DNA of 61,541 nucleotides from an uncultured Pseudanabaenaceae cyanobacterium (GTDB lineage Bacteria > Cyanobacteriota > Cyanobacteriia > PCC-9006 > JAAUQQ01): assembly GCA_937949725.1 (NCBI GenBank), contig CALECT010000073.1, positions 1 to 61,541 of the forward strand. The letters are read 5' to 3'. Below, one piece after another: positions 17,254 through 27,348 of this stretch (the stretch's first letter is position 1; every line of letters starts with the position of its first letter). The notes under the pieces were generated by a model. That model made no database searches, was not told the DNA's origin, and saw nothing but the letters and a program-made list of their open reading frames with translations. A program made the position numbers and the translations under genes.

Positions 17254-17649
17254 CTAGGAAGGAAGCAGGTTTAAAATCTTATCAACAAAGGCTTGCTGAT
17301 CCACTACCGGCTTCGAAATATAGTCGTCTGCACCGCTCTGGGATAGGAAATTCTCGCGATCGCCTCGCATCGCATGGGCAGTCACTAAAATAATCGGCAG
17401 TTTCGCCGTTTCCGCATCCGCCTTCAGAATTTGCGTCAGCTTAATCCCATCGATAGATTTCCCCTCATAGGTGCTGCGAGAAAGGCCCACATCCATCAAA
17501 ATCAGATCAATATTGCCCCCCTTTACCAGGCGCAGAACTTCCTCTACATCTTCTGTGGCCTGTACGTCTAAGCTAGCCCGCTTCTTGAGGATTTTTGAGA
17601 AGACGAGGATATTCGCAGGATCGTCTTCCACAATTAAAACGGTAGCCAT
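17254..17649 (-). CDS. CheY-like response regulator
   Basis: A single receiver domain of 131 residues. The start is placed at the ATG at 17649 because the receiver fold begins immediately (MATVLIVEDDPAN); an in-frame ATG at 17748 would add 33 unrelated residues. The phosphoacceptor aspartate is in LILMDVGLS, the switch threonine in IILVTAHAM, and the lysine in DYISKPV. The loop after the aspartate (RSTYEGKSIDGI) is longer than in CheY, as in many cyanobacterial stand-alone receivers of the DivK/PleD type. No kinase is adjacent, so the partner is unknown. Confidence 0.88.
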   Translation of the reverse strand: MATVLIVEDDPANILVFSKILKKRASLDVQATEDVEEVLRLVKGGNIDLILMDVGLSRSTYEGKSIDGIKLTQILKADAETAKLPIILVTAHAMRGDRENFLSQSGADDYISKPVVDQQAFVDKILNLLPS

Positions 17650-18016
17650 GGGGAGTCTCGCTGGGGATTCGTAGATAAGGGTAGCTTGGGTGATATTAGG
17701 TCTATTTTGACGTAAAACGGTGTTTCCCCTTTCGTAGGGTTGTAGCATCTGCTATACAAAAGCAACCCCTTGATTAAAAAAATACGGAAACAAATTGCTT
17801 TATCTTTGCCCCTACAACTGCTTGAATCTACCGTAAGACAACGTCTAGAGGGGTTGCGTTCGGTAGACTTAGCGCTATACTCCTCAACGTTCCGGTCAAC
17901 ATTCCGAGACAACTCTTCTATAGATGTACGGTAAATCTCCGCTGAAGAGATAATACCTATGTACTTTAGAAGGAAGGACTTTTTAATCGTCATCTCCCTG
18001 CAACGACCCATTCCCC

Positions 18017-20509
18017 ATGGCTGACCTAGACCTCACCAATAACGACCGGATAGTGCCCATTGCGCTGCATCAAGAGATGCAGCAGTCCTATCTGGAATAC
18101 GCCATGAGCGTCATCGTGGGTCGGGCTTTGCCGGATGTGCGGGATGGTCTCAAGCCCGTGCAGCGACGCATTCTCTTTGCCATGCATGAGCTGGGGTTGA
18201 CGCCAGACCGGCCCTATCGCAAATGCGCCCGCGTGGTGGGCGATGTGCTGGGCAAGTACCACCCCCACGGCGATCAGTCGGTTTACGATGCCTTGGTGCG
18301 ATTGGTTCAAGACTTCAACTGCCATTACCCCTTGTTGGCAGGCCATGGCAATTTCGGTTCGGTGGATAATGATCCTCCCGCAGCCATGCGCTACACCGAG
18401 ACGCGCTTGGCTCCTATTAGCCATGAAGGCTTGCTAGGCGAAATTGGCGAAGAAACCGTTGGCTTTGCTGAAAACTTTGATAGTTCTCAGCAAGAGCCGG
18501 TGGTTCTGCCTGCCCAGCTGCCGTTCTTGCTGCTGAATGGTTGTTCCGGTATTGCCGTTGGCATGGCAACCAATATCCCTCCTCATAATTTGGGTGAGGT
18601 GGTAGATGGCATGGTAGCCCTGATTGATAAGCCCCACATCACCGATGAGGCCTTGATTAAGCTAATTCCAGGGCCTGATTTCCCCACTGGAGGAGAGATC
18701 ATTGGCTTGGATGGGATTAACGATGCCTATATCAAAGGGCGGGGCAGTATTACGGTTCGGGGTATTTCGACGATTGAAGAGGTTGAACGGGGGGCGGGTC
18801 GCCGTCGCCGCAAGGCGATTGTCGTCACCGAGCTGCCTTTCCAGACGAATAAGGCTAGCTGGATTACCAAGGTCGCTGACCTGGTGAATGCTGGCAAAAT
18901 CGAAGGCATTGCCGATATCCGCGATGAAAGTGATCGCGATGGCATGCGCGTGGTGATTGAGATGAAGCGGGATGGCAGTCCTGCCCAAATTCTTCAGTTG
19001 CTTTACCAAAAGACGGCACTCCAGTCGAACTTTGGCACGATCATGCTGACCCTGGTGGACAAGCAGCCCCTCCAGCTCAGCCTTAAGCAACTGCTGGAAG
19101 AATTTCTCAAGTTCCGTGAGGACACCCTGACTCGCCGTTACCAATACGGCTTGAATCAGGCCGAATCTCGCAATGAGTTGGTGGAAGGCTTCCTCCAGGT
19201 TCTGACCGATTTGGACCGATTGATAGAGCTATTGCGTAATGCCCGCGACGGTAGCACCGCTAAGGCTCAGCTTCAGGTTCACTTCGACTTGAACGAGCGT
19301 CAGGCCGACGCAATTTTGGCGATGCCTCTGCGCCGTATTACCGGCATTGAGCAGGATAAATTGCGGGAAGAGCAGGCTGAGTTGGCAAATGAGATTAGTC
19401 GTTTGGAGAACTTGCTGGGCGATCGCAAGGAGCTACTCAAATCCCTGAAGAAGGATCTGCGAGCCCTTAAACGTAAGTACAGCACTCCCCGTAGCACCAA
19501 AATTCGCACGAAAGCTGATGCCGCCCAAGATGTTCAGGCCTTGGCGGAAGCCTATGTTTCAGGCGGCTCTGTCTCTGAACCGACAGTGCTGGAATACAGC
19601 CAGCGAGGCTATGTGCGCCGCCTGGCTATAAAGTCGGCGAAACGCCAGGGGCTACCCGAAGCCAACACCAGCTTTGAGCCCGCTGATGACTTCATCACTC
19701 AGCTAGAAGTGGCCCAGCCAGACCAGAGTGTGGTGGCCTTTACCAGGACTGGCAAGGCTTACAGCTTCAAGGTGGAAGAACTGATGGTCACGAAACGTAA
19801 GGGGCGTGGCGATCCGTTGGTGATTCTCTTGCCAGAAGATCTCCATAGCGATCCAGACTGCATTGCCAGTCGCTTCGTGATCCCTCAGGACCAGACGGAT
19901 CAGGACTTGATTGTGATCACCCGTAAGGGCCGCATTAAGCGTTTACCTCTCAGTGACTGCGCCAGCTTGACCGGGCGAGGTCTAACGCTGATGAAGCTCA
20001 AGGGGGATGATGAGTTGCTCTATGCCTTTATCGCAACAGCAGGCCAGTCCATTCTATTGGCGACTTCTGGTGGGCGGGTGTTGCGCTTTGTCCTAGACGA
20101 CAGTCAGCTTGCCTATGGCAGCCGCAATAATCAGGGTACAAAGGGCATTCGCATGCGTTCTACGGAGCATGTTGTGGGCGGTGCCGCGCTCTATCGCAAA
20201 GATGAGTTGCTGATGGTGACGGAGAAGGGCTTTATGAAGCGGACGCCTGCGAGCCTGATTCCTCTGGGGAATGTCGGAGACTTAGGAACCCTGGGAATTA
20301 TTTTTGGACTCAAGGCTGATCGCTTGAATGCCGTTATGTTGGCTGTTTCGGATGCGATGATTGCCTGCTTCACGGATCAAGAGCGCATTGCTTATATGCC
20401 GGTGGAGCATGTGCGTATCGATAGCAAGGAGAGCAAAGGTATGCGATCGCTCCAGCCCGAGCGCAGTGAGCGTATTGTGGATGTCGCAGTGTTAAAGCCG
20501 GTGACCTAA
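18017..20509 (+). CDS. gyrA: DNA gyrase subunit A
   Basis: An 830-residue type IIA topoisomerase A subunit, which with GyrB introduces negative supercoils. The catalytic tyrosine is Y126 in AMRYTE. The N-terminal [20 protein letters not shown] and the winged-helix [15 protein letters not shown] are canonical. The position matching E. coli Ser83 is Q87, and that matching Asp87 is D91. The C-terminal half holds the beta-pinwheel with repeated blades ([51 protein letters not shown]). The GyrA box appears as a degenerate [11 protein letters not shown] rather than QRRGGKG. ParC cannot be fully excluded, but length and sequence fit cyanobacterial gyrA. It is a single gene with its own upstream region. 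Confidence 0.93.
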   Translation: MADLDLTNNDRIVPIALHQEMQQSYLEYAMSVIVGRALPDVRDGLKPVQRRILFAMHELGLTPDRPYRKCARVVGDVLGKYHPHGDQSVYDALVRLVQDFNCHYPLLAGHGNFGSVDNDPPAAMRYTETRLAPISHEGLLGEIGEETVGFAENFDSSQQEPVVLPAQLPFLLLNGCSGIAVGMATNIPPHNLGEVVDGMVALIDKPHITDEALIKLIPGPDFPTGGEIIGLDGINDAYIKGRGSITVRGISTIEEVERGAGRRRRKAIVVTELPFQTNKASWITKVADLVNAGKIEGIADIRDESDRDGMRVVIEMKRDGSPAQILQLLYQKTALQSNFGTIMLTLVDKQPLQLSLKQLLEEFLKFREDTLTRRYQYGLNQAESRNELVEGFLQVLTDLDRLIELLRNARDGSTAKAQLQVHFDLNERQADAILAMPLRRITGIEQDKLREEQAELANEISRLENLLGDRKELLKSLKKDLRALKRKYSTPRSTKIRTKADAAQDVQALAEAYVSGGSVSEPTVLEYSQRGYVRRLAIKSAKRQGLPEANTSFEPADDFITQLEVAQPDQSVVAFTRTGKAYSFKVEELMVTKRKGRGDPLVILLPEDLHSDPDCIASRFVIPQDQTDQDLIVITRKGRIKRLPLSDCASLTGRGLTLMKLKGDDELLYAFIATAGQSILLATSGGRVLRFVLDDSQLAYGSRNNQGTKGIRMRSTEHVVGGAALYRKDELLMVTEKGFMKRTPASLIPLGNVGDLGTLGIIFGLKADRLNAVMLAVSDAMIACFTDQERIAYMPVEHVRIDSKESKGMRSLQPERSERIVDVAVLKPVT

Positions 20510-20526
20510 TCCCGGTGCAATAACCT

Positions 20527-20592
20527 TAGGGGCGGGGTCATCCCGCCCAAGTCGATGCCAATGCAAAGCAGGGCGGGAGGACCCCGCCCCTA
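20527..20592. terminator. GC-rich hairpin repeat between gyrA and phoH
   Basis: Left arm TAGGGGCGGGGTCATCCCGC (20527 on) pairs with the right arm ending GGACCCCGCCCCTA at 20592, around a loop of about 22 bases. It lies between converging genes and would act on both strands. Similar GGGGCGGGGT...ACCCCGCCCC palindromes are common dispersed repeats in cyanobacterial genomes. Confidence 0.78.
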
Positions 20593-20609
20593 CCAGGGTT
20601 TTGGGTGTG

Positions 20610-21602
20610 TTAGCGATCGCTTTTCTTACCCACACCCACCACTGGCTTCGACCCAGATTCGTACTTCTCATAGGCCGCAACAATCCGTTGAACCAAAGGA
20701 TGGCGCACGACATCTGCCTGGGAGAAACTGCAGAAAGCAATGCCGTCAACGTTTTGCAAGATTCGCTGAGTGACCGCCAGGCCAGAGCTTTGGTTTTTCA
20801 GATCCGTTTGGGTCAAGTCGCCTGTGACCACCATTTTGGAACGATTGCCGAGACGGGTGAGCACCATTTTCATTTGGGCAGGTGTCGTGTTCTGAGCCTC
20901 ATCTAAAATCACGAAGGCATTGCTCAAGGTCCGCCCTCGCATATAGGCCAGGGGAGCAATCTCGATGATGTCCCGCTCCATCAAACTGGCGACTTTTTCC
21001 GGCTCGATGATCTCGTAAAGCGCGTCGTAGAGAGGGCGCAGATAGGGATTGACCTTTTCCTGGAGGTCGCCAGGAAGGAAGCCTAGCTGTTCCCCGGCTT
21101 CCACGGCGGGACGGGTCAGTACAAGACGTTCGAAGTCGCCGTTGAGCAGGGCCTGAATGCCCATGATGGCGGCGAGGTAGGTCTTACCTGTACCAGCCGG
21201 GCCGACGCATATGGTGAGGGAATGTTTGCGAATAGCTTTGACGTAGCGCCGTTGGCGAAAGGTCTTGGCTCGAATTTCTACGCCCCGGCGCGTTTTGGCC
21301 AGACTATCTTGGCGTAGCTCTTGGAGTTCATCCTGCTGCTTGGTATCTAGGGCATGGCGGGCTGTCAGGATGTCAACGGAGCTGACGGTCTCTCCTTTGG
21401 ACCAAAGCCCTTCTAAGGCGGCAATGAGGCGTTGACCTAAGGCAACCTGGTTGGCGGTGCCGTCAATTTGGATGGATTGGCCCCGGAGAACAAAGGTCGC
21501 ACCGGTTTGTTGGCCTAGGATTTTAAAATTTTCTTCATGGTCGCCAGAAATGGCGATCGCGCTTTCGGGAGTGGGTAGTTCGACGTTGGCAGTTTCAGCC
21601 AT
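20610..21602 (-). CDS. phoH: PhoH-family ATPase
   Basis: A 330-residue PhoH protein. The start is taken at the ATG at 21602 (MAETANVELP); an in-frame GTG-type start 11 codons earlier (21635) is less likely. An N-terminal KH-like region (about 15-80) is followed by the P-loop ATPase domain: Walker A VGPAGTGKT, RLVLTRPAVEAGEQLGFLPG, the family signature PYLRPLYDAL, Walker B AFVILDEAQNTT, and the sensor MVVTGDLTQ. PhoH proteins are thought to act in RNA metabolism or ribosome-linked processes; the substrate is not established. It is the last gene of a minus-strand rpsP-khpA-phoH cluster, an order common in cyanobacteria. Confidence 0.93.
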   Translation of the reverse strand: MAETANVELPTPESAIAISGDHEENFKILGQQTGATFVLRGQSIQIDGTANQVALGQRLIAALEGLWSKGETVSSVDILTARHALDTKQQDELQELRQDSLAKTRRGVEIRAKTFRQRRYVKAIRKHSLTICVGPAGTGKTYLAAIMGIQALLNGDFERLVLTRPAVEAGEQLGFLPGDLQEKVNPYLRPLYDALYEIIEPEKVASLMERDIIEIAPLAYMRGRTLSNAFVILDEAQNTTPAQMKMVLTRLGNRSKMVVTGDLTQTDLKNQSSGLAVTQRILQNVDGIAFCSFSQADVVRHPLVQRIVAAYEKYESGSKPVVGVGKKSDR

Positions 21603-21726
21603 AGGGTAGATCAAATCCTGAGATGGAAGGCTCAAGTCGCCTCATCCCTATGCTAAGCAATAATTCCGCCGATGGACTGGCGCGATCGCAATCTGAACCA
21701 ATTCTTACGGCTGAGAGCCTCGCCCT

Positions 21727-22203
21727 CTACTTTGATTTTGGCTTGGGTTTGGGCTTGCTAGGACGAGGGTCACCTGCCTTTCGAGGCTTAGGTTTGGGCC
21801 GACCCTCCTGGCCATGGCCTTCATCGCCAATAACTTCTAAGGAAACATTCTGGCCCACATTTTTTCCCGCCGCTCGCAGAACGGTACGAATTGCCCGAAT
21901 GTTGCGCCCACCGCGCCCGAAGGCTCTGCCTCGGTCTGCTTGGCCTAGAGAGACTCGCAGTGAGACTTTACTGTTGTGAGCCGTGAGTTCGCTACTGATG
22001 TGTAACTCTTCGGGAAGATCAATGAGGGGTTCCAGTAGGAAACGCGTCAAAGCTTGGTAATCAAGGGTTGAAGCGCTGTCTGCGGCCGATTCATTGATCT
22101 CTGGACTACTGATTTCGCCACTAACTTCTACGTCTGGAGTAGGCGCATCAGAGTCTGGCGTTTCGGTTGCCGAATTCGGTTGGGGATCGCCGGTGGTGGA
22201 CAT
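21727..22203 (-). CDS. khpA: KH-domain RNA-binding protein (KhpA-like)
   Basis: A 158-residue protein with an acidic, serine-rich N-terminal extension (about 1-45), a single KH domain (about 48-118: LTRFLLEPLIDLPEELHI, and the GxxG loop in GRGGRNIRAIRTVL) and a lysine/proline-rich tail (RPKPKPRKAG, KPKPKPKSK). KhpA/YlqC proteins bind RNA, often with KhpB. The extensions are longer than in the ~80-residue core family. It lies between rpsP and phoH on the same strand, so co-expression with ribosomal genes is likely. Confidence 0.88.
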   Translation of the reverse strand: MSTTGDPQPNSATETPDSDAPTPDVEVSGEISSPEINESAADSASTLDYQALTRFLLEPLIDLPEELHISSELTAHNSKVSLRVSLGQADRGRAFGRGGRNIRAIRTVLRAAGKNVGQNVSLEVIGDEGHGQEGRPKPKPRKAGDPRPSKPKPKPKSK

Positions 22204-22348
22204 CGTCGAGGCTCAATGCTCCAAAGAGATCGCCGGGGCCAAGTACGAGTTTGGTAAATGGAATGCTGTGGGGAAGGAGCACGGGTCCAACGAAGAGAGA
22301 CCCGCAATCCAACTGAAGATCAGCCCTGGGGCTGGAGGTAACTCAGAC

Positions 22349-22600
22349 TTAGGAAGCCTTGAGCTGCTCATACACATTCGCCTTCTCTAGCAAACGCTTC
22401 ACGGTATCGGTGGGTTGTGCACCCTGCTTGAGGCGAGCCACCAAGCCAGGAACATCCAAGCGGGTTTCCTTGGTGCGGGGGTTGTAGAAGCCCAGCTCCT
22501 CGATGGGGCGACCATCACGGCGGGAGGTGCTATTCATAACAACGATACGGTAGCTCGCTTCGCGTTTCTGGCCAAAGCGCTTCAGACGGATTTTCAGCAT
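22349..22600 (-). CDS. rpsP: 30S ribosomal protein S16
   Basis: An 83-residue protein with the full S16 signature: [36 protein letters not shown] and [18 protein letters not shown]16 binds 16S rRNA and is needed for 30S assembly. It is the first gene of the cluster with khpA and phoH. The ffh gene that often precedes rpsP in cyanobacteria is absent here; an unrelated solute-binding protein gene lies upstream instead. Confidence 0.97.
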   Translation of the reverse strand: MLKIRLKRFGQKREASYRIVVMNSTSRRDGRPIEELGFYNPRTKETRLDVPGLVARLKQGAQPTDTVKRLLEKANVYEQLKAS

Positions 22601-22867
22601 GTCTCAACGTTAAAAGAATATCGATTGTGGTGTCGGACCAGCACAGGAACTAGCCCCAGCCCTAACCTCAGTAGGAGTTCTGGCTTTGGGCACAGCACAC
22701 CACCGAATAAATAAATTTATCACGGCAATGACGATCAAGAGCAGTGAGGTTATGGAATTGCCATATGGGAAGGGCTCTGGCGAGGTCATTGCCGATGGAG
22801 CAATGGTCTGAGGTCCTGGGGAATCGCTACGCTTGCAGCCCGAACTAGGACTTCACGACTAGCGCGC

Positions 22868-24280
22868 CTAAGGCACGGGCACAAAGGTGTAGCCGCCGGG
22901 GCCGCTGCCAGGCTCCACTGTGACGAGCTGGATCGATGCGTTGCGATCGCCTGAGGGCAAGAAGCGAATCGACCCGGATGCACCGTTGGTTTGGAAGTTG
23001 GGGGATTTGAGGGCCTGTTGGACCCCTGCGCGGCTGGGGTTGGTGCGGAGACCTGCGGCGATCGCTTGCACGGCGTCGTAGCTCAGGGCGGTGCGCCAGT
23101 TAACCGTGGCACTCCAAAGATTGCGGGAACTGCCGGGGAAGCTGGGGTCAGGCGAGGCATCAATGTGCCAGGGAATGGCCACCACCATTTCCTCCGCAGC
23201 AGCACGGCCCACTTCCAAGGTCGTGGCGCTGTAGACATCATCTCCACCGATGACAGGTAGCGCTTTGTCGTTAACGGCAATGACTTGGAGGGCCTGGTTG
23301 AGAGTGCCTGTGTTAGGGAGTAGAACGATGACATCGGCTCCCTGCTGCTGGGCAGTGCTCAAGGTACTCCCCAAGCTGATGCCGCTTTGGGAAAGATCAA
23401 CTTCGCTGATGACCTGGCCGCCCCCCAGAGAGAAAGCCGTCGCGAATTCACCTTTGAGGGACTGGCTATAGGCACTACCGCTATTGAAATAGACCACGGC
23501 CCGCTGGCGCTGGAGTTTGCTTAGGGAATATTCCGCCAAGGCGCGGGCGGCGATGTAGTCGCTGGGCACCGTACGGAAGAAGTAGGGGCTGGCGTTGCTC
23601 AGCTCAACGGAAGTACTAACGGGGGAAATATTGGGAAGCTGGGCGGCTTTGTAGGCATCCAGGGTGGCAATGGAGACGCCGCTGGAATAGGGGCCGACGA
23701 CGCCAACAACGCTTTGATCTTTGCCAAACCCCTGGGCGACCTGTTGGGCCGTGGCATTGTCATTGTTGTCGTCAGCCATGGCAATCAACAGCTTTTGACC
23801 ATTAATACCGCCAGCGCTATTGATTTCCTGTTGGGCTTGGGCGATACCCCGCATCATTTCCAGAGCTGCATTTTGGTCCGAGGTGATGGGCAGAGAGGCA
23901 CCAACGGTGAGGGTGGGACCGTTCACGGCCAGGGCATTTCCCCGAAAGATGACCGATTCTGGATCGTTAGGACTTTGTTGTAGAGAGGCTTGAAATTGTT
24001 GCGCTGCCTCAGAGTAGTTGCCCTGGGCATAGGCATTAATGCCAGCTTGTTTTTGGCTTGTGCCTGTTGTGCTGATGAGACTGCGCTCGCCTGTACTTAG
24101 CTTTACGGGGCCTCCACCGCTGTTATTTCCACCATTGGGCAAGCTGGGCCAGTTTCCTGACTCCACACCGCCTCCGCCTCCAAATTGCTTTGCCAGCAAC
24201 CAAGCCCCACCGCCTAATAGACCTAGCGTGACAAGGAGGGCTAGGAGGAGTGCAGGAGTGTCATTTTTCTTTTGTGACAT
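22868..24280 (-). CDS. Periplasmic leucine-binding-type protein with N-terminal TPR
   Basis: A 470-residue membrane-anchored or secreted protein. An N-terminal hydrophobic helix (LLLALLVTLGLLGGGAWLL) is followed by a Gly/Asn-rich linker, one or two TPR-like motifs (GINAYAQGNYSEAAQQFQ, ASLQQSPNDPESVIFRGNAL, about 78-115) and a Peripla_BP_6 (LivK-type) domain with LTVGASLPIT, GIAQAQQEIN, VVGVVGPYSSG, PNISPVSTS and PYFFRTVPSD. Such folds bind amino acids or amides as ABC-transporter or receptor ligand domains. No permease or ATPase gene is adjacent. The TPR fusion suggests a sensory or scaffold role rather than plain transport. The C-terminal part matches the fold through VTVEPG. Confidence 0.85.
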   Translation of the reverse strand: MSQKKNDTPALLLALLVTLGLLGGGAWLLAKQFGGGGGVESGNWPSLPNGGNNSGGGPVKLSTGERSLISTTGTSQKQAGINAYAQGNYSEAAQQFQASLQQSPNDPESVIFRGNALAVNGPTLTVGASLPITSDQNAALEMMRGIAQAQQEINSAGGINGQKLLIAMADDNNDNATAQQVAQGFGKDQSVVGVVGPYSSGVSIATLDAYKAAQLPNISPVSTSVELSNASPYFFRTVPSDYIAARALAEYSLSKLQRQRAVVYFNSGSAYSQSLKGEFATAFSLGGGQVISEVDLSQSGISLGSTLSTAQQQGADVIVLLPNTGTLNQALQVIAVNDKALPVIGGDDVYSATTLEVGRAAAEEMVVAIPWHIDASPDPSFPGSSRNLWSATVNWRTALSYDAVQAIAAGLRTNPSRAGVQQALKSPNFQTNGASGSIRFLPSGDRNASIQLVTVEPGSGPGGYTFVPVP

Positions 24281-24689
24281 GTTGGAGGGCTTATGGATAG
24301 GGTGAACACCGGACCTAGCAATCGATAGATAGCAAATTATATAGCTGTGTCCCCATCACTTAGGACACCCATAGCCTTTCAGGCATAGGCTTATGACTGC
24401 CTCTGATCAGGAGAGCTAACTTCCGAATCATGAGGCTGTGGCTATATCACTTAAGCCCAAGGGCCGCAGGCTGTGAGCTATGGTAGCGCGGTGGCCTGTT
24501 ATGTGACCTTATAACCTGCTTATGACGACAGGCTGTTAAGGCTTTTGTTAATCACACGGCGTTGATTCTAAGATTCAGCTCTTAGTCTGAATCTAAAGAT
24601 GATTGGGAGTTGGGTACAGCGCTCCCAGGCTCCACATCTAATGTTGTGCGTTGTTCGCGTTCTATCACTTATGAGATGGGAGAAGTGCC
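24281..24689. other. Divergent intergenic region
   Basis: About 410 bases between the divergent binding-protein and lipid-kinase genes. Several short TTAnnnTAA-like and GGCTGTG direct repeats occur, but nothing that I can name. A GGGAGAAG site at 24677-24684 precedes the kinase start. Confidence 0.4.
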
Positions 24690-25814
24690 TTGGGCGAGCA
24701 TGCGTTGATTTTGTATAACCCCACGGCGGGTCAGGCGAGTACTGTCTTGCCCCAGCTAGAGGCGGCGGCTGAGTTGTGGCGAGAGGCAAGTTGGCGCGTG
24801 GAGCTGCGGCCCACTCAATGTGCTGGAGATGCTACAGTCCAAGCCAAACGAGCTGCTACTGAAGGCTATAGCTTGGTGGTGGCTGCGGGTGGGGATGGCA
24901 CGGTCAATGAAGTGGTTAGCGGCTTGGTGGGAACCGAGGCCGCTTTAGCGACACTTCCCTGTGGAACAGTCAATATTTGGGCCAGGGAAATGGGGCTGCC
25001 CATGGATATTCTCCAGGCAGCTCGGGCCTATATCGAGGCGGAGCGACGGACTGTTGATTTAGGAGTCTGTCGCGAACGGCAGCCCAAGCTTTCTAAGCAG
25101 AAACGTCGGGCGCTCAAGCAGAAACGAGCCCAGGCGATCGCAGAGGGCGCAGTGGCAGGGGAATCATTGCCCGAGTTGGCGATAACCGAGCAGCCCTCCA
25201 CTTTGGAACGGCACTTTTTGCTGATGGCCAGTGCGGGGTTTGATGCGGCGGTCACTTCCGAGGTGAAGTCGGAAGAGAAAAAGCGATTTGGGGCGATCGC
25301 TTACGTTAAGCAAGCCTTCCAAACCGCCTGTCGCTATCGAGGCGTGAAAACCAAGCTCTACATCGACGGTAAGCGAGTGCGGGGTCGCGTCTTGATGGTT
25401 GTGATCGGCAATAGCCAGCTCTATGGTGGTGTGATCAAATTCACAGCCCATGCCTTGATTGATGACGGCTTGCTCGATGTCTGTGTAATTAAGGGGCGCA
25501 ACTTGCTGATTGCGCCCCAGCGGTTGCTATCTGTCTTTACCCGTGTCTACAACCGCAAGAATGAAGTGCGCTACTACCGAGCCAAACAGATTGAAATTCG
25601 CGGCAAGAAGAAGAAAAAACGTTTGCCCGTCCAAGTCGATGGAGATTATCTAGGCAAAACCCCCATGAAGTTTGAGGTGTTGCCAGGGGCAATGGTGGCT
25701 TTAGTGCCTCAAGGCTGCGATGAAACCCTGTGGAGCAAACATGGAGATCGCTCGGTTTCAGGCCAACGATCTGAGGGCATAGAATTCAGTCCTTCGTCGC
25801 GCTCTTCATTGTGA
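24690..25814 (+). CDS. YegS/DagK-type lipid kinase
   Basis: A 374-residue member of the diacylglycerol kinase catalytic family. The nucleotide-binding signature is AAGGDGTVNEVVSGLVG, preceded by the N-terminal ILYNPTAGQAS and followed by LPCGTVNIWAREMGLP. The C-terminal beta domain shows SAGFDAAVTSEV, IGNSQLYGGVIKFTAHALIDDG and VQVDGDYLG. Enzymes of this class phosphorylate diacylglycerol or related lipids at the membrane; the exact substrate is not determined. An unusual lysine/arginine-rich insert (KLSKQKRRALKQKRAQ, about 131-146) lies between the two subdomains, and a second basic patch is GKKKKKR. The start is TTG, with a GGGAGAAG site upstream. Confidence 0.88.
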   Translation: MGEHALILYNPTAGQASTVLPQLEAAAELWREASWRVELRPTQCAGDATVQAKRAATEGYSLVVAAGGDGTVNEVVSGLVGTEAALATLPCGTVNIWAREMGLPMDILQAARAYIEAERRTVDLGVCRERQPKLSKQKRRALKQKRAQAIAEGAVAGESLPELAITEQPSTLERHFLLMASAGFDAAVTSEVKSEEKKRFGAIAYVKQAFQTACRYRGVKTKLYIDGKRVRGRVLMVVIGNSQLYGGVIKFTAHALIDDGLLDVCVIKGRNLLIAPQRLLSVFTRVYNRKNEVRYYRAKQIEIRGKKKKKRLPVQVDGDYLGKTPMKFEVLPGAMVALVPQGCDETLWSKHGDRSVSGQRSEGIEFSPSSRSSL

Positions 25815-26109
25815 AAGGAGCATCAGGCATAGGTCATTTGACGACATCTAGATGACTTGCTTTTCATCTGTCGTTGGCGCAGATAATTGGGGGAGAGGAG
25901 AACTGAACGGGCTGTTCTATGACGCAAGTCACATCCGCTGAGTGATGTCGAGCGCTTGCTTTGTGAAGGTTTCGCAAGGTGGTTGGGTAACTTAGATTAA
26001 CTGCTCTCTAAGGAAGAATGTGCCACTGCACAGTACAAAAGTGCTATGTAGCCTTCCTAGACAGTTGAGTTTGATTGAGTCACATCGCCATCGGTCATAG
26101 GACGTCACC

Positions 26110-27336
26110 ATGACAGTCTCCGTAGAGCCTCAGGTGCATCTGAGCCAGTTCCCGGTGATCCAAGCCCTTAGCCAGCATTTAGAGCGGGCGAGGAAGCAGC
26201 ATCTTACCGGCAGCCTAAACTTTGATACTCTTCACCTGCCCCGCATGCGGCTGTTTTTTGTTGCAGGGCGCATGGTGTGGGCGGGGGGCGGTATGCACCG
26301 CTACCGTCGCTGGCGCAGATTGCTGAAGCAGTTCTGTCCCCAGGCCCCTGCCAAGATTTCTTCACTGCCGCCCACTCAGGAATCGCTCTATTGGGAGTAT
26401 GAGGTGTTGGGCAAGCTTGTCGAGGCTGGTCATGTTAGCCGTGACCAGGCGCGGGAGGTGATCCTCGGTAACTTGATAGAGGTGCTGTTTGACATTGCCC
26501 AGGCTTCAAGGCTGATCGAGCGCTTTAGCCGTACAGAAACCCGTTTTCTTGCGGTGGAAAATGCCATCACCTTCGTTCCTCTGAACGAAATTGTAATTTG
26601 TCTGGAATTACAGTGGCGCACTTGGTGTGATGCCCACTTGGCACCCTATTCTCCCAACTTAGCTCCGGCCATTTCCCAACCGGAGATGCTACGAAATCAG
26701 GTCCGTCCTGAGACCTTTGAGAAGCTGACGCAGCTGTTGAAGGGGGAATATTCTTTGCGAGAATTGGCCATCTTGATGGGCCAGGACTTGGATCGCTTAA
26801 GCCAGTCGATGATTGCCTATGAGCAACAGGGCTTGCTGGAGCTGCGAGCCACTCGGGATTTGGAGGGTAAGAAGCCCGTGGTTGCTGAGCCACCCTCGGG
26901 ACCATCTTCTGGAATCGTGGTTCCCGCTTCCGATACTGCCAAGAAGATTTTCTGCGTGGATGATTCGCCAACGCTCTGTCAGCAGATGGGCAAAGTGTTG
27001 ACAGAGGCTGGTTACAACTACAGCAGCACCCAGGACCCGGTGAAGGCGTTACAGCTTGTGATTGAAGAAAAGCCTGATTTCATCTTTATTGATTTGATCA
27101 TGCCGGTGGTGAGTGGCTATGAGCTGTGCAGCCAGATTCGCCGTATGGAGGCATTTAAGGAGACGCCGATTGTGCTGTTTAGTGGCAATGCGCTGGATAA
27201 TTTGCGATCGAAGATGGTCGGGGCAGATGACACGCTGACCAAACCGATCGCCCCCAAGCAGCTGCTAGCGACAGTAGATGCTTGGCTTAAGACAGAGCGG
27301 CCCGTGCGCAAAAGTTTTCGCTTGGCGCGGCGCTAG
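26110..27336 (+). CDS. PatA/PixG-like PATAN-REC response regulator
   Basis: A 408-residue protein with an N-terminal PATAN/DUF4388-like region (about 10-200: HLTGSLNFDT, RLFFVAGRMVWAGGG, YWEYEVLGKLVEAG) as in PatA, PixG/TaxP1 and related regulators of cyanobacteria, a linker with a winged-helix-like segment (LREL...LSQSMIAYEQQGLLEL), and a C-terminal CheY-type receiver (about 283-400). Receiver residues are IFCVDDSPTL, D in FIFIDLIMP, and K in DDTLTKPI. Relatives control phototaxis, pilus motility or heterocyst pattern. No pix/pil genes are adjacent, so the pathway is not assigned. Confidence 0.83.
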   Translation: MTVSVEPQVHLSQFPVIQALSQHLERARKQHLTGSLNFDTLHLPRMRLFFVAGRMVWAGGGMHRYRRWRRLLKQFCPQAPAKISSLPPTQESLYWEYEVLGKLVEAGHVSRDQAREVILGNLIEVLFDIAQASRLIERFSRTETRFLAVENAITFVPLNEIVICLELQWRTWCDAHLAPYSPNLAPAISQPEMLRNQVRPETFEKLTQLLKGEYSLRELAILMGQDLDRLSQSMIAYEQQGLLELRATRDLEGKKPVVAEPPSGPSSGIVVPASDTAKKIFCVDDSPTLCQQMGKVLTEAGYNYSSTQDPVKALQLVIEEKPDFIFIDLIMPVVSGYELCSQIRRMEAFKETPIVLFSGNALDNLRSKMVGADDTLTKPIAPKQLLATVDAWLKTERPVRKSFRLARR

Positions 27337-27348
27337 GAGGTTCGGGCT

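Noticed and set aside
18017..20509. ParC (topoisomerase IV A) instead of GyrA
   Set aside because: Length, pinwheel repeats and overall sequence fit cyanobacterial gyrA better; the degenerate GyrA box leaves some doubt.
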